Assembly (NCBI GenBank): GCA_030247555.1
Contig: JAOTSD010000003.1
Span: 1 to 64,000, forward strand
Reading direction: 5' to 3'
Source of the DNA: Siculibacillus sp.
Lineage (GTDB): Bacteria > Pseudomonadota > Alphaproteobacteria > Rhizobiales > Ancalomicrobiaceae
DNA length: 64,000 nt
The notes below the pieces were generated by a model. The model was not told the DNA's origin, did not search any database, and saw nothing but the letters and a program-made list of their open reading frames with translations. Position numbers and translations under genes: made by a program. Shown piece after piece: positions 50,290 through 60,436 of the stretch (within the stretch, counting starts at the first letter, position 1; every line of letters starts with the position of its first letter).

Positions 50290-50778
50290 ATGAGACTCGA
50301 CCGGGCGGCAAAGTCCTTGTTCCTGAAGGAGTTCGTATCGGCGTTCTTCCTGTCGATGCGCTATTTCTTCGCGCCCAAGGCGACGTTGAACTACCCCTTC
50401 GAGAAGGGGCCGATCTCGCCGCGCTTCCGTGGGGAGCACGCGCTCAGGCGCTATCCCAACGGCGAGGAGCGCTGCATCGCGTGCAAGCTGTGCGAGGCCA
50501 TCTGCCCGGCGCAGGCGATCGTCATCGAGGCGGCGCCGCGCGGCAACGACCAGACGCGGCGCACCACCCGCTACGACATCGACATGGTGAAGTGCATCTA
50601 CTGCGGCTTCTGCCAAGAGGCCTGTCCGGTCGATGCCATCGTCGAGGGGCCGAACTTCGAGTTCGCCACCGAGACGCGCGAGGAACTCTACTACGACAAG
50701 GCGAAGCTGCTGGCGAACGGCGAGCGCTGGGAGCGCGAGATCGCCCGCAACATCGAACTGGACGCGCCCTACCGCTGA
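50290..50778 (+). CDS. nuoI: NADH-quinone oxidoreductase subunit I
   Basis: Peripheral-arm subunit with two [4Fe-4S] clusters (N6a/N6b). The 162-residue protein has the N-terminal amphipathic helix [20 protein letters not shown] and the motifs [17 protein letters not shown] and [26 protein letters not shown] before the ATG serves as ribosome-binding site. Confidence 0.98.
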   Translation: MRLDRAAKSLFLKEFVSAFFLSMRYFFAPKATLNYPFEKGPISPRFRGEHALRRYPNGEERCIACKLCEAICPAQAIVIEAAPRGNDQTRRTTRYDIDMVKCIYCGFCQEACPVDAIVEGPNFEFATETREELYYDKAKLLANGERWEREIARNIELDAPYR

Positions 50779-50825
50779 GAACCGGTCCGGCGGGTTCGCC
50801 CGCCCGTGGCCGTCGGGGATGACCG

Positions 50826-51434
50826 ATGATCCTGAAAGCCCTCTTCTTCTACCTCTTCGCGGCGGTGACGGTCGGATCGGCCTTCATGGTGATCTCGGCG
50901 CGCAACCCGGTGCATTCGGTGCTGTTCCTGATCCTCGCCTTCTTCAACGCGGCGGGGCTCTTCGTGCTGATGGGCGCCGAGTTCCTGGCGATGCTGCTGG
51001 TCATCGTCTACGTCGGCGCGGTGGCGGTGCTGTTCCTCTTCGTCGTGATGATGCTCGACGTCGACTTCACCGAACTGCGCGAGGGATACCTGCAGTATCT
51101 GCCGATCGGCTCGGTGATCGGGCTGATCCTTCTGGCCGAACTCCTGATGGTGGTCGGCGGCTGGGCGATCGACCCGGGCCTCGTCGGCAAGGGGGCGGTG
51201 CCGTATGTCGCCGGGGCCGGCAACGTCCAGGCGATCGGCGAGGTGCTGTACACCAAATACGTCTACTTCTTCCAGGGGGCCGGTCTCGTCCTCCTGGTGG
51301 CGATGATCGGCGCGATCGTGCTGACGCTGCGTCACAAGCCCTTCGTCAAGCGGCAGAACATCTCGGAGCAGGTGGCTCGCGGTCCGGCGACCTCCGTCGA
51401 GATCGTCCGCATGGAGTCGGGCAAGGGAATGTGA
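50826..51434 (+). CDS. nuoJ: NADH-quinone oxidoreductase subunit J
   Basis: Membrane subunit of 202 residues with five helices. Family segments are [40 protein letters not shown]-like [20 protein letters not shown], and [12 protein letters not shown]. It ends after [18 protein letters not shown], the standard last helix and basic tail. Confidence 0.96.
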   Translation: MILKALFFYLFAAVTVGSAFMVISARNPVHSVLFLILAFFNAAGLFVLMGAEFLAMLLVIVYVGAVAVLFLFVVMMLDVDFTELREGYLQYLPIGSVIGLILLAELLMVVGGWAIDPGLVGKGAVPYVAGAGNVQAIGEVLYTKYVYFFQGAGLVLLVAMIGAIVLTLRHKPFVKRQNISEQVARGPATSVEIVRMESGKGM

Positions 51435-51549
51435 GGGGGGCACCGGCCGGTTCGCCGGTCGGTCGTCCGGTCCGCGCCGGCAAGGGTGCGGTGGTCGGTC
51501 GAGGAGCGGCCCGGGACGACCGGGCACCTCGGGCAAGACGGGGGAAGAC

Positions 51550-51858
51550 ATGGAAATCGGCTTGTCGCACTACCTCTCGGTGGCCGCGATCCTGTTCACG
51601 CTGGGGGTGTTCGGCATCTTCCTCAACAGGAAGAACGTCATCGTCATCCTCATGTCGGTCGAGCTGATCCTTCTCGCCGTCAACATCAATTTCGTCGCCT
51701 TCTCCACCGCTCTGGGTGACCTGGTCGGGCAGATCTTCGCCATGCTGGTCCTCACCGTCGCGGCGGCGGAAGCGGCGATCGGTCTGGCGATCCTGGTGGT
51801 CTTCTTCCGCAACCGCGGCTCGATCGCGGTGGAAGACGTCAACGTGATGAAGGGGTGA
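51550..51858 (+). CDS. nuoK: NADH-quinone oxidoreductase subunit K
   Basis: MrpC-like membrane subunit of 102 residues with three helices. Conserved glutamates lie in [19 protein letters not shown] and [20 protein letters not shown]. The 115-bp gap before it is longer than most in the operon. The stop overlaps the possible GTG start of nuoL. Confidence 0.97.
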   Translation: MEIGLSHYLSVAAILFTLGVFGIFLNRKNVIVILMSVELILLAVNINFVAFSTALGDLVGQIFAMLVLTVAAAEAAIGLAILVVFFRNRGSIAVEDVNVMKG

Positions 51859-51866
51859 GCGGTCTC

Positions 51867-53927
51867 ATGTTCACGGCGATCGTCTTTCTCCCTCTCCTCG
51901 GCTTCCTCATCGCCGGCGCGATGACGCTGCTGCCCTACGCCGCCGCCCCTACGGGTGCGGCCGGCATGGGCCACGGCGATCACGGCCACGACGACCACGG
52001 CCACGACGACCACGGTCACGGCCATCACGACGAGAAGCCGCTGTCGCGGCCGGCGGAGCTGGTGACCTCCGGCCTGCTGATCGTGTCGGCGCTGCTGTCG
52101 TGGGTCGCCTTCGTCCAGGTCGGGCTCGGCGATCATGCCGGCGCCTTCAAGGTCCAGATCCTGCCGTGGATCCACACCGCCGGGTTGGCGGTCGACTGGT
52201 CGATCCGCGTCGACACGCTGACCGCGGTCATGCTGGTGGTGGTCAACACCGTCTCGGCCGTGGTGCACGTCTATTCGATCGGCTACATGAGCCACGATCC
52301 CGACCGGCCGCGCTTCTTCGCCTATCTGTCGCTGTTCACCTTCGCCATGCTGATGCTGGTGACCTCCGACAATCTGGTGCAGATGTTCTTCGGTTGGGAG
52401 GGTGTCGGTCTGGCCTCCTACCTGCTGATCGGCTTCTGGGTGAAGAAACCCTCCGCCAACGCCGCCGCGATCAAGGCCTTCGTCGTCAACCGCGTCGGCG
52501 ACTTCGGCTTCGTGCTCGGCATCTTCGGCGTGTTCTGGCTGTTCGGCACCATCGACTACGACACGATCTTCGCCTCGGCCGGATCGATGAAGGGCAAGGA
52601 GATCGTCTTCCTCGGCGCCCACGTCGACGCGATGACGACGCTCTGCCTGCTGCTCTTCCTCGGCGCGATGGGCAAGTCGGCGCAGTTCCTGCTGCACACC
52701 TGGTTGCCCGATGCGATGGAGGGTCCGACCCCGGTCTCCGCCCTCATCCACGCCGCGACCATGGTCACCGCCGGTGTCTTCATGGTGGCGCGTCTGTCGC
52801 CGCTGTTCGAGCAGTCGCCCGCGGCGCTGACCGTCGTCACGCTGGTGGGGGCGCTCACCGCCTTCTTCGCCGCGACCGTCGGTCTGGTGCAGAACGACAT
52901 CAAGCGGGTGATCGCCTATTCGACCTGTTCGCAGCTCGGCTACATGTTCGTCGCCCTCGGGGTCGGCGCCTACGGGGCGGGCATCTTCCACCTCTTCACC
53001 CACGCCTTCTTCAAGGCGCTGCTGTTCCTCGGCGCCGGCTCGGTGATCCACGCCGTCTCGGGCGAGCAGGACATCCGCAACATGGGCGGACTGAAGGGGC
53101 ACATCAAGCTGACGTATCTGATGATGATCGTCGGCACGCTGGCGCTGACCGGCGTCGGCATCCCGGGCACGCCCTTCGGCTTCGCCGGCTACAACTCCAA
53201 GGACGCGATCATCGAGGCGGCCTTCGTCGGCGAGAACGGCGTCGCCGGGTTGGCCTTCGCCCTGCTGGTGATCGCCGCCCTCTTCACCTCGTTCTACTCC
53301 TGGCGCCTGATCTTCAAGACGTTCTGGGGCGAGGCGCGGGCGTCGAAGGAAGTGATGGACCACGTCCACGAGAGCCCGTCGGTGATGACGGTGCCGCTGA
53401 TGGTGCTCGCCACCGGCGCTGTTCTGGCCGGCATGGTGTTCACCGGGCTGTTCATCGGCCACGAGTACGGTGAGTTCTGGAAGGGGTCCCTCTTCACCGC
53501 GGCGAACAACCACGTGCTCGAGCACATGCATCACGTGCCGACCTGGGTGAAGTTCGCGCCCTTCGTCTCGATGGTGGTCGGGCTCGTGGTGGCCTACTGG
53601 TTCTACATCGTGTCGCCGGCGGTGCCGGCCAAGCTCGCCGAGACGGTGCCGGGTCTCTACCGGTTCCTGCTCAACAAGTGGTACTTCGACGAGCTCTACG
53701 ACTTCCTGTTCGTCGACCCGGCGAAGAAGCTCGGCCGCTTCCTGTGGAAGGAGGGCGACGGGCGGGTCATCGACGGGTTCGGTCCGGACGGCGTGTCGGC
53801 GCGGGTCCTCGACGTCACCAACCGCGTCGTGGCGCTGCAGTCGGGCTACGTCTACCACTATGCCTTCGCCATGCTGATCGGTGTCGCGGCGCTGGTGACC
53901 TATGTGATGTTCGGGGGAGTTCGGTGA
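51867..53927 (+). CDS. nuoL: NADH-quinone oxidoreductase subunit L with His-rich loop
   Basis: Antiporter-like proton-pumping subunit with about 16 helices and the long lateral helix, 686 residues. Core segments include [37 protein letters not shown] and [15 protein letters not shown] with the conserved Lys/His/Glu residues. Between helices 1 and 2 it has a His/Asp-rich insertion: nine His between residues 36 and 54, encoded partly by a 15-bp tandem repeat. The ATG at 51867 gives [13 protein letters not shown], the usual start; a GTG at 51855 overlapping the nuoK stop is an alternative. Confidence 0.96.
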   Translation: MFTAIVFLPLLGFLIAGAMTLLPYAAAPTGAAGMGHGDHGHDDHGHDDHGHGHHDEKPLSRPAELVTSGLLIVSALLSWVAFVQVGLGDHAGAFKVQILPWIHTAGLAVDWSIRVDTLTAVMLVVVNTVSAVVHVYSIGYMSHDPDRPRFFAYLSLFTFAMLMLVTSDNLVQMFFGWEGVGLASYLLIGFWVKKPSANAAAIKAFVVNRVGDFGFVLGIFGVFWLFGTIDYDTIFASAGSMKGKEIVFLGAHVDAMTTLCLLLFLGAMGKSAQFLLHTWLPDAMEGPTPVSALIHAATMVTAGVFMVARLSPLFEQSPAALTVVTLVGALTAFFAATVGLVQNDIKRVIAYSTCSQLGYMFVALGVGAYGAGIFHLFTHAFFKALLFLGAGSVIHAVSGEQDIRNMGGLKGHIKLTYLMMIVGTLALTGVGIPGTPFGFAGYNSKDAIIEAAFVGENGVAGLAFALLVIAALFTSFYSWRLIFKTFWGEARASKEVMDHVHESPSVMTVPLMVLATGAVLAGMVFTGLFIGHEYGEFWKGSLFTAANNHVLEHMHHVPTWVKFAPFVSMVVGLVVAYWFYIVSPAVPAKLAETVPGLYRFLLNKWYFDELYDFLFVDPAKKLGRFLWKEGDGRVIDGFGPDGVSARVLDVTNRVVALQSGYVYHYAFAMLIGVAALVTYVMFGGVR

Positions 53928-55435
53928 TGGGCAACTGGCCGCTGCTCACGATCGTCACGTTCCTGCCGCTGGTCGGCGTCGTCTTCCTGGCGCTGATCCG
54001 CGGGGACGACGAGGTGGCGAAGCGCAACGTCCGGGTGATCTCGCTGATCACCACGGTGGTGACCTTCCTCGTCTCGCTACTCGTCTGGGGCCGGTTCGAT
54101 CCGTCGAATCCGGGCTTCCAGATGGTGGAGAAGTCGACTTGGCTCGGGGGGCTGTTCAACTATCACATGGGCGTCGACGGCATCTCCGTCGCCTTCGTGA
54201 TCCTGACCGCCTTCCTCATGCCCTTCTGCATCCTCGCATCGTGGGAGAGCGTGCAGAACCGGGTGCGGGAGTACATGATCGCCTTCCTGGTGCTGGAGAC
54301 GCTGATGATCGGCGTCTTCACCGCGCTCGATCTGATGCTCTTCTACGTCTTCTTCGAGGCCGGCCTCATCCCGATGTTCATCATCATCGGCGTGTGGGGC
54401 GGACCGCGGCGGGTCTACGCCTCGTTCAAGTTCTTCCTCTACACGCTGCTCGGCTCGGTGCTGATGCTCATCGCCATGTTGGCGATGTACTTCCAAGCCG
54501 GCACGGCGGACATCCCGACGCTGTTGCAACATCCCTTCCCGGCGACGCTGCAGACTTGGGCCTTCCTCGCCTTCTTCGCCTCGTTCGCGGTGAAGATGCC
54601 GATGTGGCCGGTCCACACTTGGCTGCCCGACGCCCACGTCGAGGCGCCGACGGCGGGCTCGGTGATCCTGGCGGGTATCCTGTTGAAGATGGGCGGCTAC
54701 GGCTTCCTGCGCTTCTCGCTGCCGATGTTCCCGCTGGCGTCGGAGTATTTCCAGCCGATGATCTTCACGCTGTCGATCGTCGCCATCATCTACACCTCCT
54801 TGGTGGCGCTGGCGCAGGAGGACATCAAGAAGCTGATCGCCTATTCGTCGGTCGCCCACATGGGCTACGTGACCATGGGCATCTTCACGCTCAACGCCGC
54901 CGGCCTGCAGGGCGCCATCTTCCAGATGATCAGCCACGGCTTCGTGTCGGGTGCGCTGTTCCTCTCGGTCGGCGTCATCTACGACCGCATGCACACCCGC
55001 GACATCTCGGCCTACGGTGGCCTCGTCCACCGCATGCCGTGGTACGCGGTCGCCTTCCTGATCTTCACCATGGCCAACGTCGGCTTGCCGGGCACCTCGG
55101 GCTTCGTCGGCGAGTTCCTCACCCTGCTCGGCGCCTGGCGTACCAACACTTGGGTGGCGCTCTTCGCCGCCACCGGCGTGGTGCTGTCGGCGGCCTATGC
55201 GTTGTGGCTGCTCGCCCGGGTCATGAACGGCGAGATCGAGAAGCCGGCGCTCCGGGGCATCCTCGACCTCGACTGGCGCGAGCGCATCGTCGTGGTGCCG
55301 CTGGTTCTGGTGACGATCTTCTACGGCATCTACCCGGCGCCGGTGCTGAACGCCTCCGAGGCCTCGGTGCAGGCGCTGGTGGCGAAGACGCAGGCGGTGC
55401 TCGGCGCGGCGGCCAAGGTCGCGCTGGTGAACTGA
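53927..55435 (+). CDS. nuoM: NADH-quinone oxidoreductase subunit M
   Basis: Second antiporter-like subunit, 502 residues with about 14 helices. It has [20 protein letters not shown], the conserved [37 protein letters not shown] with key Lys and His, and [14 protein letters not shown]. The start ATG overlaps the nuoL stop (TGATG). It is followed by a 106-bp gap before nuoN. Confidence 0.97.
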   Translation: MGNWPLLTIVTFLPLVGVVFLALIRGDDEVAKRNVRVISLITTVVTFLVSLLVWGRFDPSNPGFQMVEKSTWLGGLFNYHMGVDGISVAFVILTAFLMPFCILASWESVQNRVREYMIAFLVLETLMIGVFTALDLMLFYVFFEAGLIPMFIIIGVWGGPRRVYASFKFFLYTLLGSVLMLIAMLAMYFQAGTADIPTLLQHPFPATLQTWAFLAFFASFAVKMPMWPVHTWLPDAHVEAPTAGSVILAGILLKMGGYGFLRFSLPMFPLASEYFQPMIFTLSIVAIIYTSLVALAQEDIKKLIAYSSVAHMGYVTMGIFTLNAAGLQGAIFQMISHGFVSGALFLSVGVIYDRMHTRDISAYGGLVHRMPWYAVAFLIFTMANVGLPGTSGFVGEFLTLLGAWRTNTWVALFAATGVVLSAAYALWLLARVMNGEIEKPALRGILDLDWRERIVVVPLVLVTIFYGIYPAPVLNASEASVQALVAKTQAVLGAAAKVALVN

Positions 55436-55541
55436 GACGAACGAGGGGAGGGGGTTCCCCCTCCCGACGAGACGACATCCGGACGACCGGCGACGGGCGA
55501 GACCCGCGACGGGATGTGACGACAGGGACCGAAGGTTCGAC

Positions 55542-56966
55542 ATGACACTCGATCTGATGCCGGCGATGCCGGAGATCCTGCTCGCGATCGGCGCTCTGGC
55601 GCTTCTCATGTACGGCGTCTTCGTCGGCGAGAAGTCGACCGGCGCGGTGACCTGGGGTGCGGTGCTGGTCCTCGTCGTCGGGCTGATGTGGGTGCTCACC
55701 GGGCCGCAGGCGGCCAGCGCCTTCGGCGGCACCTTCGTCGTCGATCCCTTCTCGACCTTCATGAAGGTGCTGGCGCTGATCGGCTCCGGGGTGGCGATCG
55801 TCCTATCGGCGCGACCGGCGGCGACCGACAAGTGGGCGCGCTTCGAATACCCGGTGCTGGTGGTGCTCGCCACCGTCGGCATGATGGCGATGATCTCGGC
55901 CAACGACCTGATCTCGCTCTACATCGGCCTCGAGCTGCAGTCGCTGGCGCTCTACGTCGTCGCCTCGATCGACCGCGACAATCTGAAGTCGACGGAAGCG
56001 GGCCTCAAGTACTTCGTCCTCGGGGCGCTGTCCTCGGGCATGCTGCTCTACGGCGCGTCGCTGCTCTACGGCTTCACCGGCCACACCGGCTTCCCGCAGA
56101 TCGCGAGCCACGTGTCGGCGTACGGCGTGTCGCTGGGCCTGATCTTCGGCTTGGTCTTCGTGCTCGCCGGCCTCGCCTTCAAGATCTCGGCGGTGCCGTT
56201 CCACATGTGGACGCCGGACGTCTACGAGGGCGCGCCGACCGCGGTCACCGCCTTCTTCGCCGGTGCGCCGAAGGTCGCCGCCTTCGCCCTGGTGATCCGC
56301 GTCGTCGCCGAGGCGCTGGGCCCGGCGGGCCACAACTGGCAGCAGATCATCGTCTTCATCGCCTTCGCCTCGATGGCGCTCGGCGCCTTCGCCGGTATCG
56401 GCCAGACCAACATCAAGCGCCTGATGGCCTATTCGTCGATCGGCCACATGGGCTACGCGCTGGTCGGGCTGGCCGCCGGCACGGCACAGGGCATCGCCGG
56501 CGTGTCGATCTACCTCGCCATCTATCTGGTGACGACGCTCGGCACCTTCGCGCTGATCCTGTCGATGCGGCGCGACGGCAAGGCGGTCGAGGAGATCGCC
56601 GATCTCGCCGGCCTGTCGCGGTCGCAGCCGCTGGCCGCCTTCGGCCTCGCCATGCTGCTGTTCAGCCTCGCCGGCATCCCGCCGCTCGCCGGCTTCTTCG
56701 GCAAGCTCTACGTCTTCCTCGCCGCGGTCGAGGCGAAGCTCTTCGTGCTCGCCGTTCTCGGCGTGCTGGCCAGCGTCGTCGGCGCCTTCTACTACATCCG
56801 CATCGTCAAGGTGATCTACTTCGACGAGCCGACCGCCGAGCTCGATCGGCCGTCGATCGAGCAGAAGGTGGTCTTCGCCCTCGCCTCGATCTTCGTGCTG
56901 GTGTTCGTCTTCCTCGGCAACGGCCTGACCTCGGCGGCGACCGCTGCGGCCAAGACCTTCTTCTGA
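55542..56966 (+). CDS. nuoN: NADH-quinone oxidoreductase subunit N
   Basis: Third antiporter-like subunit, 474 residues. Conserved blocks are [20 protein letters not shown] with the key Glu, [39 protein letters not shown] and [16 protein letters not shown]. It completes the 14-gene complex I set, all in canonical order. Its stop overlaps the birA start (TGATG). Confidence 0.98.
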   Translation: MTLDLMPAMPEILLAIGALALLMYGVFVGEKSTGAVTWGAVLVLVVGLMWVLTGPQAASAFGGTFVVDPFSTFMKVLALIGSGVAIVLSARPAATDKWARFEYPVLVVLATVGMMAMISANDLISLYIGLELQSLALYVVASIDRDNLKSTEAGLKYFVLGALSSGMLLYGASLLYGFTGHTGFPQIASHVSAYGVSLGLIFGLVFVLAGLAFKISAVPFHMWTPDVYEGAPTAVTAFFAGAPKVAAFALVIRVVAEALGPAGHNWQQIIVFIAFASMALGAFAGIGQTNIKRLMAYSSIGHMGYALVGLAAGTAQGIAGVSIYLAIYLVTTLGTFALILSMRRDGKAVEEIADLAGLSRSQPLAAFGLAMLLFSLAGIPPLAGFFGKLYVFLAAVEAKLFVLAVLGVLASVVGAFYYIRIVKVIYFDEPTAELDRPSIEQKVVFALASIFVLVFVFLGNGLTSAATAAAKTFF

Positions 56967-57763
56967 TGATTCCCACTTCTCCCGGCGGCCGCGGGTCGGC
57001 CGCCGCGGGCGGGCGCCCCTGGCGGGTGGAACGCTTCGCCGCACTTCCCTCCACCAACGATGCGGCGCTCGATCGGGCCCGCGCCGGGGATCCGGGAAAC
57101 CTGTGGATCGTCGCCGATCGCCAGACCTCCGGTCGCGGTCGGCGCGGTCGCGTCTGGGTGTCGGAGAGCGGCAATCTCTTCGCCACCGCGCTGCTGATCG
57201 ATCCCTGTCCGGCGCGGCATCTCGCCGAACTGCCCTTCGTCGCGGTCACGGCGGCGCACCGGGCGGTGGCGGGGCACGTGGCGCGCGGCGCGGAGCGCGT
57301 CAAGATCAAGTGGCCGAACGACCTGATGGTCGACGGGCGCAAAGTCGCCGGCATCCTGCTCGAGTCGACGCGGATCGGCGACGGGCGAACCGCGGTCGCC
57401 ATCGGGATCGGCATCAACTGCAAGCTGGCGCCGGCGGTGACCGAGACGCCGGCGACGAGCCTGCTGGCGTCCGGGAGCGGCGTATTGCCCGAGATCCTCT
57501 TCGACGATCTCGCCGAAGGGCTGGCGCGAATGCTCGAGACGTGGGATGGCGGCATCGGCTTCGGCGCGGTGCGGGACGAATGGCTCGCCCATGCGGTCGG
57601 CCTCGGGGCGCCGATCCGGGTCCGGCTCGTCGACGGCGAGGAGCAGGGGGTGTTCGAGGCGATCGACACGGCCGGTCGGCTGGTGTTGCGCACGGTCGAC
57701 GGCGAGCGCCGGACGATTTCGGCCGGAGACGTGTTCTTCCCCGCGGGAGCGGGGGCGGAGTGA
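56966..57763 (+). CDS. birA: Biotin--[acetyl-CoA-carboxylase] ligase
   Basis: Attaches biotin to carboxyl carrier proteins. The 265-residue protein is of the monofunctional type: it lacks the N-terminal DNA-binding domain of E. coli BirA. The biotinyl-AMP loop is QTSGRGRRGRVW, and the other blocks are KIKWPNDLMVDGRKVAGIL and GIGINC. It starts inside the nuoN stop, a known arrangement in Hyphomicrobiales. Confidence 0.94.
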   Translation: MIPTSPGGRGSAAAGGRPWRVERFAALPSTNDAALDRARAGDPGNLWIVADRQTSGRGRRGRVWVSESGNLFATALLIDPCPARHLAELPFVAVTAAHRAVAGHVARGAERVKIKWPNDLMVDGRKVAGILLESTRIGDGRTAVAIGIGINCKLAPAVTETPATSLLASGSGVLPEILFDDLAEGLARMLETWDGGIGFGAVRDEWLAHAVGLGAPIRVRLVDGEEQGVFEAIDTAGRLVLRTVDGERRTISAGDVFFPAGAGAE

Positions 57764-59449
57764 ATGATGGTGAAGCGTAAGCCCAAGGGCGACGAACTGG
57801 TGTTCCTGCCGCTCGGCGGCGTCGGCGAGATCGGCATGAACCTCGCCCTCTACGGTTTCGGTCCCGAGGACGACCGGCAGTGGTTGATGGTCGACTGCGG
57901 CATCACCTTCGCCTCGGAATTCGACGAACCCGGGGTGGAGTTGATCTTCCCGGACGTCCGCTTCGCCGAAGAGGAACGGCGCAATCTGGTCGGCATCGTC
58001 ATCACCCACGCGCACGAGGACCACTTCGGCGCCTTGCTCGAACTGTGGCCGAAGCTCCGGGTGCCGGTTCACATGACGCCCTTCGCCGCCGACCTGCTCG
58101 AGGCCAAGGCGGCGGGGGAGGCCGGTTCGCCGCAGATCCCGGTGACGCGGTTCACCGCCGGCGACACGTTGAAGCTCGGCCCCTTCTCGGTCGAGGCGAT
58201 CGCGGTCGCCCATTCGATCCCCGAAGCGGTGTCGCTCGCCATCACCACCCCGCTCGGCACGGTGATCCACACCGGCGACTGGAAGGTCGACGAGACGCCG
58301 GTACTCGGCTGGGCGACCGACTTCGCCCGCTTCCGCGAGCTCGGCGACAAGGGAGTGCGGGCCCTGATCTCCGATTCGACCAACGTGCTGCGCGACGGGT
58401 CGAGCCCGTCGGAGCGCGAGGTCGCCGCCTCGCTCGCCGAGATCGTCGCCTCGTCTCCGGGCCGGGTCTGCGTCACCACCTTCGCTTCGAACGTCGGTCG
58501 GCTCCGGGCGGTGGCGGAAGCGGCGCTCGCCGCCGAGCGCAACGTCGTGGTGCTGGGGCGGGCGATGCGCCGGGCGATCGACGTCGCCAAGGAGCTCGGC
58601 TATCTCGACGGCCTGCCGGAGTTTCTCGATCAGGAGGCCTACGGTTACCTGCCGCGCGACAAGGTGGTGGCCCTGCTCACCGGGTCGCAGGGCGAGAGCC
58701 GCGCCGCGCTCGCCCGCATCGCCCAGGGTGACCACCGCCACATCGCCATGTCGCCGGGCGACCGGATGATCTTCTCCTCGCGCACCATCCCGGGCAACGA
58801 GAAGTCGGTCAATGCCATCCAGAACGCGCTCGCCAAGGCCGGCGTCAAGATCATCACCGACCGCGACGCGCTGGTGCACGTCTCCGGCCATCCACGCCGC
58901 GGCGAGATGGCGCGGCTCTACGAAGCGGTTCGCCCGGAAGTGGCTGTGCCGGTGCACGGCGAGGCGCTGCATCTCTCCGTCCATGCCGAGTTCGCCCGCT
59001 CGATGGGGGTGAAGGAGATCGGTCACGCTTGGAACGGCAAGATGCTGCGGTTGGCGCCGGGACCGGTCGAGGAGGTCGACGAGGTCTTCACCGGGCGGCT
59101 CTTCCGCGACGGCAATCTTCTGGTCGAACCGGAGAAGTCCGGCACGAGCCAGCGGCGCAAGGCCTCCTTCGCCGGAGTCGTGGTGGTGTCGCTGGTCGTC
59201 GACGCCAAGGGCGCGTCGCTCGCCGAACCCGAGGTGGCGCTGATCGGCCTGCCGGAGGAGGACGAGCGCGGTCGCTCCTTCCGTGACACGGTCGAGATCG
59301 CCGCCGGCGACACGCTCGACGGACTGCCGCGGGCGCGACGCAAGGACGTCGAGCTGGTGCGCGACGCGGTCAAGCGGGCGGTGCGCGGCGCCGTCAACGA
59401 ACGTTGGGGCAAGAAGCCGATCGTCGAGGTGTTGATCTCGGTGGTGTGA
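57764..59449 (+). CDS. rnj: Ribonuclease J
   Basis: Metallo-beta-lactamase/beta-CASP nuclease of 561 residues acting in mRNA decay and rRNA maturation. The metal motif ITHAHEDHFGAL is followed by the beta-lactamase core IHTGDWKVDETPVLG and LISDSTNVLRDG. The beta-CASP signature includes VCVTTFASNVGRL and HVSGHPRRGEMARLY. It starts at an AATGATG doublet, so the exact start could be one codon later (57767). It is transcribed right after birA. Confidence 0.95.
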   Translation: MMVKRKPKGDELVFLPLGGVGEIGMNLALYGFGPEDDRQWLMVDCGITFASEFDEPGVELIFPDVRFAEEERRNLVGIVITHAHEDHFGALLELWPKLRVPVHMTPFAADLLEAKAAGEAGSPQIPVTRFTAGDTLKLGPFSVEAIAVAHSIPEAVSLAITTPLGTVIHTGDWKVDETPVLGWATDFARFRELGDKGVRALISDSTNVLRDGSSPSEREVAASLAEIVASSPGRVCVTTFASNVGRLRAVAEAALAAERNVVVLGRAMRRAIDVAKELGYLDGLPEFLDQEAYGYLPRDKVVALLTGSQGESRAALARIAQGDHRHIAMSPGDRMIFSSRTIPGNEKSVNAIQNALAKAGVKIITDRDALVHVSGHPRRGEMARLYEAVRPEVAVPVHGEALHLSVHAEFARSMGVKEIGHAWNGKMLRLAPGPVEEVDEVFTGRLFRDGNLLVEPEKSGTSQRRKASFAGVVVVSLVVDAKGASLAEPEVALIGLPEEDERGRSFRDTVEIAAGDTLDGLPRARRKDVELVRDAVKRAVRGAVNERWGKKPIVEVLISVV

Positions 59450-59553
59450 GCCCGACCTACGACCATCGTCCGTCTCGGCGGCCATTGCCCGGACGGCCCG
59501 GCGGGACTAATCAACGTGCCGAGATCTCGCATCCGCACACGAGGAGAAGCCCC

Positions 59554-59958
59554 ATGATCGGTCGTCTCAACCACGTCGCCATCGCGGTGAGGGACCTCGC
59601 GGCCGCCACCGCGATCTATCGCGACACGCTCGGCGCCAAGGTCTCCGACCCGCTGCCGCAACCCGAACACGGCGTCACGGTCGTCTTCGTCGAGTTGCCC
59701 AACACCAAGGTCGAATTGCTCGAGCCGCTCGGCGAGGCCTCGACCATCGCCGGCTTCCTCGAGAAGAACTCCAGCGGCGGCATTCATCACGTCTGCTACG
59801 AGGTCGAGGACATCCTGGCCGCCCGCGACAGGCTGAAGGCCGAAGGCGCCCGCGTGCTCGGCTCGGGCGAACCGAAGATCGGCGCTCACGGCAAGCCGGT
59901 GCTTTTCCTCCACCCCAAGGACTTCTGCGGCACGCTGGTCGAACTCGAACAGGTGTGA
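59554..59958 (+). CDS. mce: Methylmalonyl-CoA epimerase
   Basis: VOC-fold enzyme interconverting (R)- and (S)-methylmalonyl-CoA. The 134-residue protein has RLNHVAIAVRDLAAATAIYR, VVFVELPNTKVELLEPLGE and SGGIHHVCYEVEDILAARDR, with metal-binding His and Glu residues in their usual places, ending FLHPKDFCGTLVELEQ. GAGGAGAAGCCCC before the ATG is a strong ribosome-binding site. It sits after RNase J as in related genomes. Confidence 0.94.
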   Translation: MIGRLNHVAIAVRDLAAATAIYRDTLGAKVSDPLPQPEHGVTVVFVELPNTKVELLEPLGEASTIAGFLEKNSSGGIHHVCYEVEDILAARDRLKAEGARVLGSGEPKIGAHGKPVLFLHPKDFCGTLVELEQV

Positions 59959-60046
59959 GCGCCCCCTTGCGGGGACGACCGCGACCGTTCCAGGATGGGC
60001 GTCGGCGCCGGCCGGCGCCCTTCGCCTTTCGAGACACCGAGGTGAC

Positions 60047-60319
60047 ATGAAGACGGGTACGTTGATCGCGATGTATTTCGTGACCTGGTGGATCTGCCTC
60101 TTCGCCGTGCTGCCGCTGCGGGTCAGGACGCAGGGCGAGGCGGGAGACGTCGTGCCGGGCACTCCGGCCTCGGCGCCGGCGCGGCCGGAACTGGCGATCA
60201 AGGTGGCGATCACCACGGTGGTCGCCGGGCTGGTGCTCGCCGGCATCGTCGCGCTGCTCAACTCCGGTCTCGTCCTCGACGACGTGCCGCTGCTGCCGAA
60301 ATTCGCCTCGCCGACCTGA
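60047..60319 (+). CDS. DUF1467 membrane protein
   Basis: A 90-residue protein with two membrane helices: LIAMYFVTWWICLFAVLPL with the family motif followed by RVRTQGEAGDVVPGTPASAP, and then IKVAITTVVAGLVLAGIVAL. The family is widespread in alphaproteobacteria and usually follows mce; its function is unknown. GAGACACCGAGGTGAC precedes the ATG. Confidence 0.9.
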   Translation: MKTGTLIAMYFVTWWICLFAVLPLRVRTQGEAGDVVPGTPASAPARPELAIKVAITTVVAGLVLAGIVALLNSGLVLDDVPLLPKFASPT

Positions 60320-60436
60320 CCGACCGCGCCGGACACCGGGATCGATCGGGGAGATTCATCGGTCGCGAAGGCGCAGCGGCCTCGCCGGGGAGGGGGTTTT
60401 ACGGCATCATCGCGCCTCCCCGCCACGAGGATCCCC

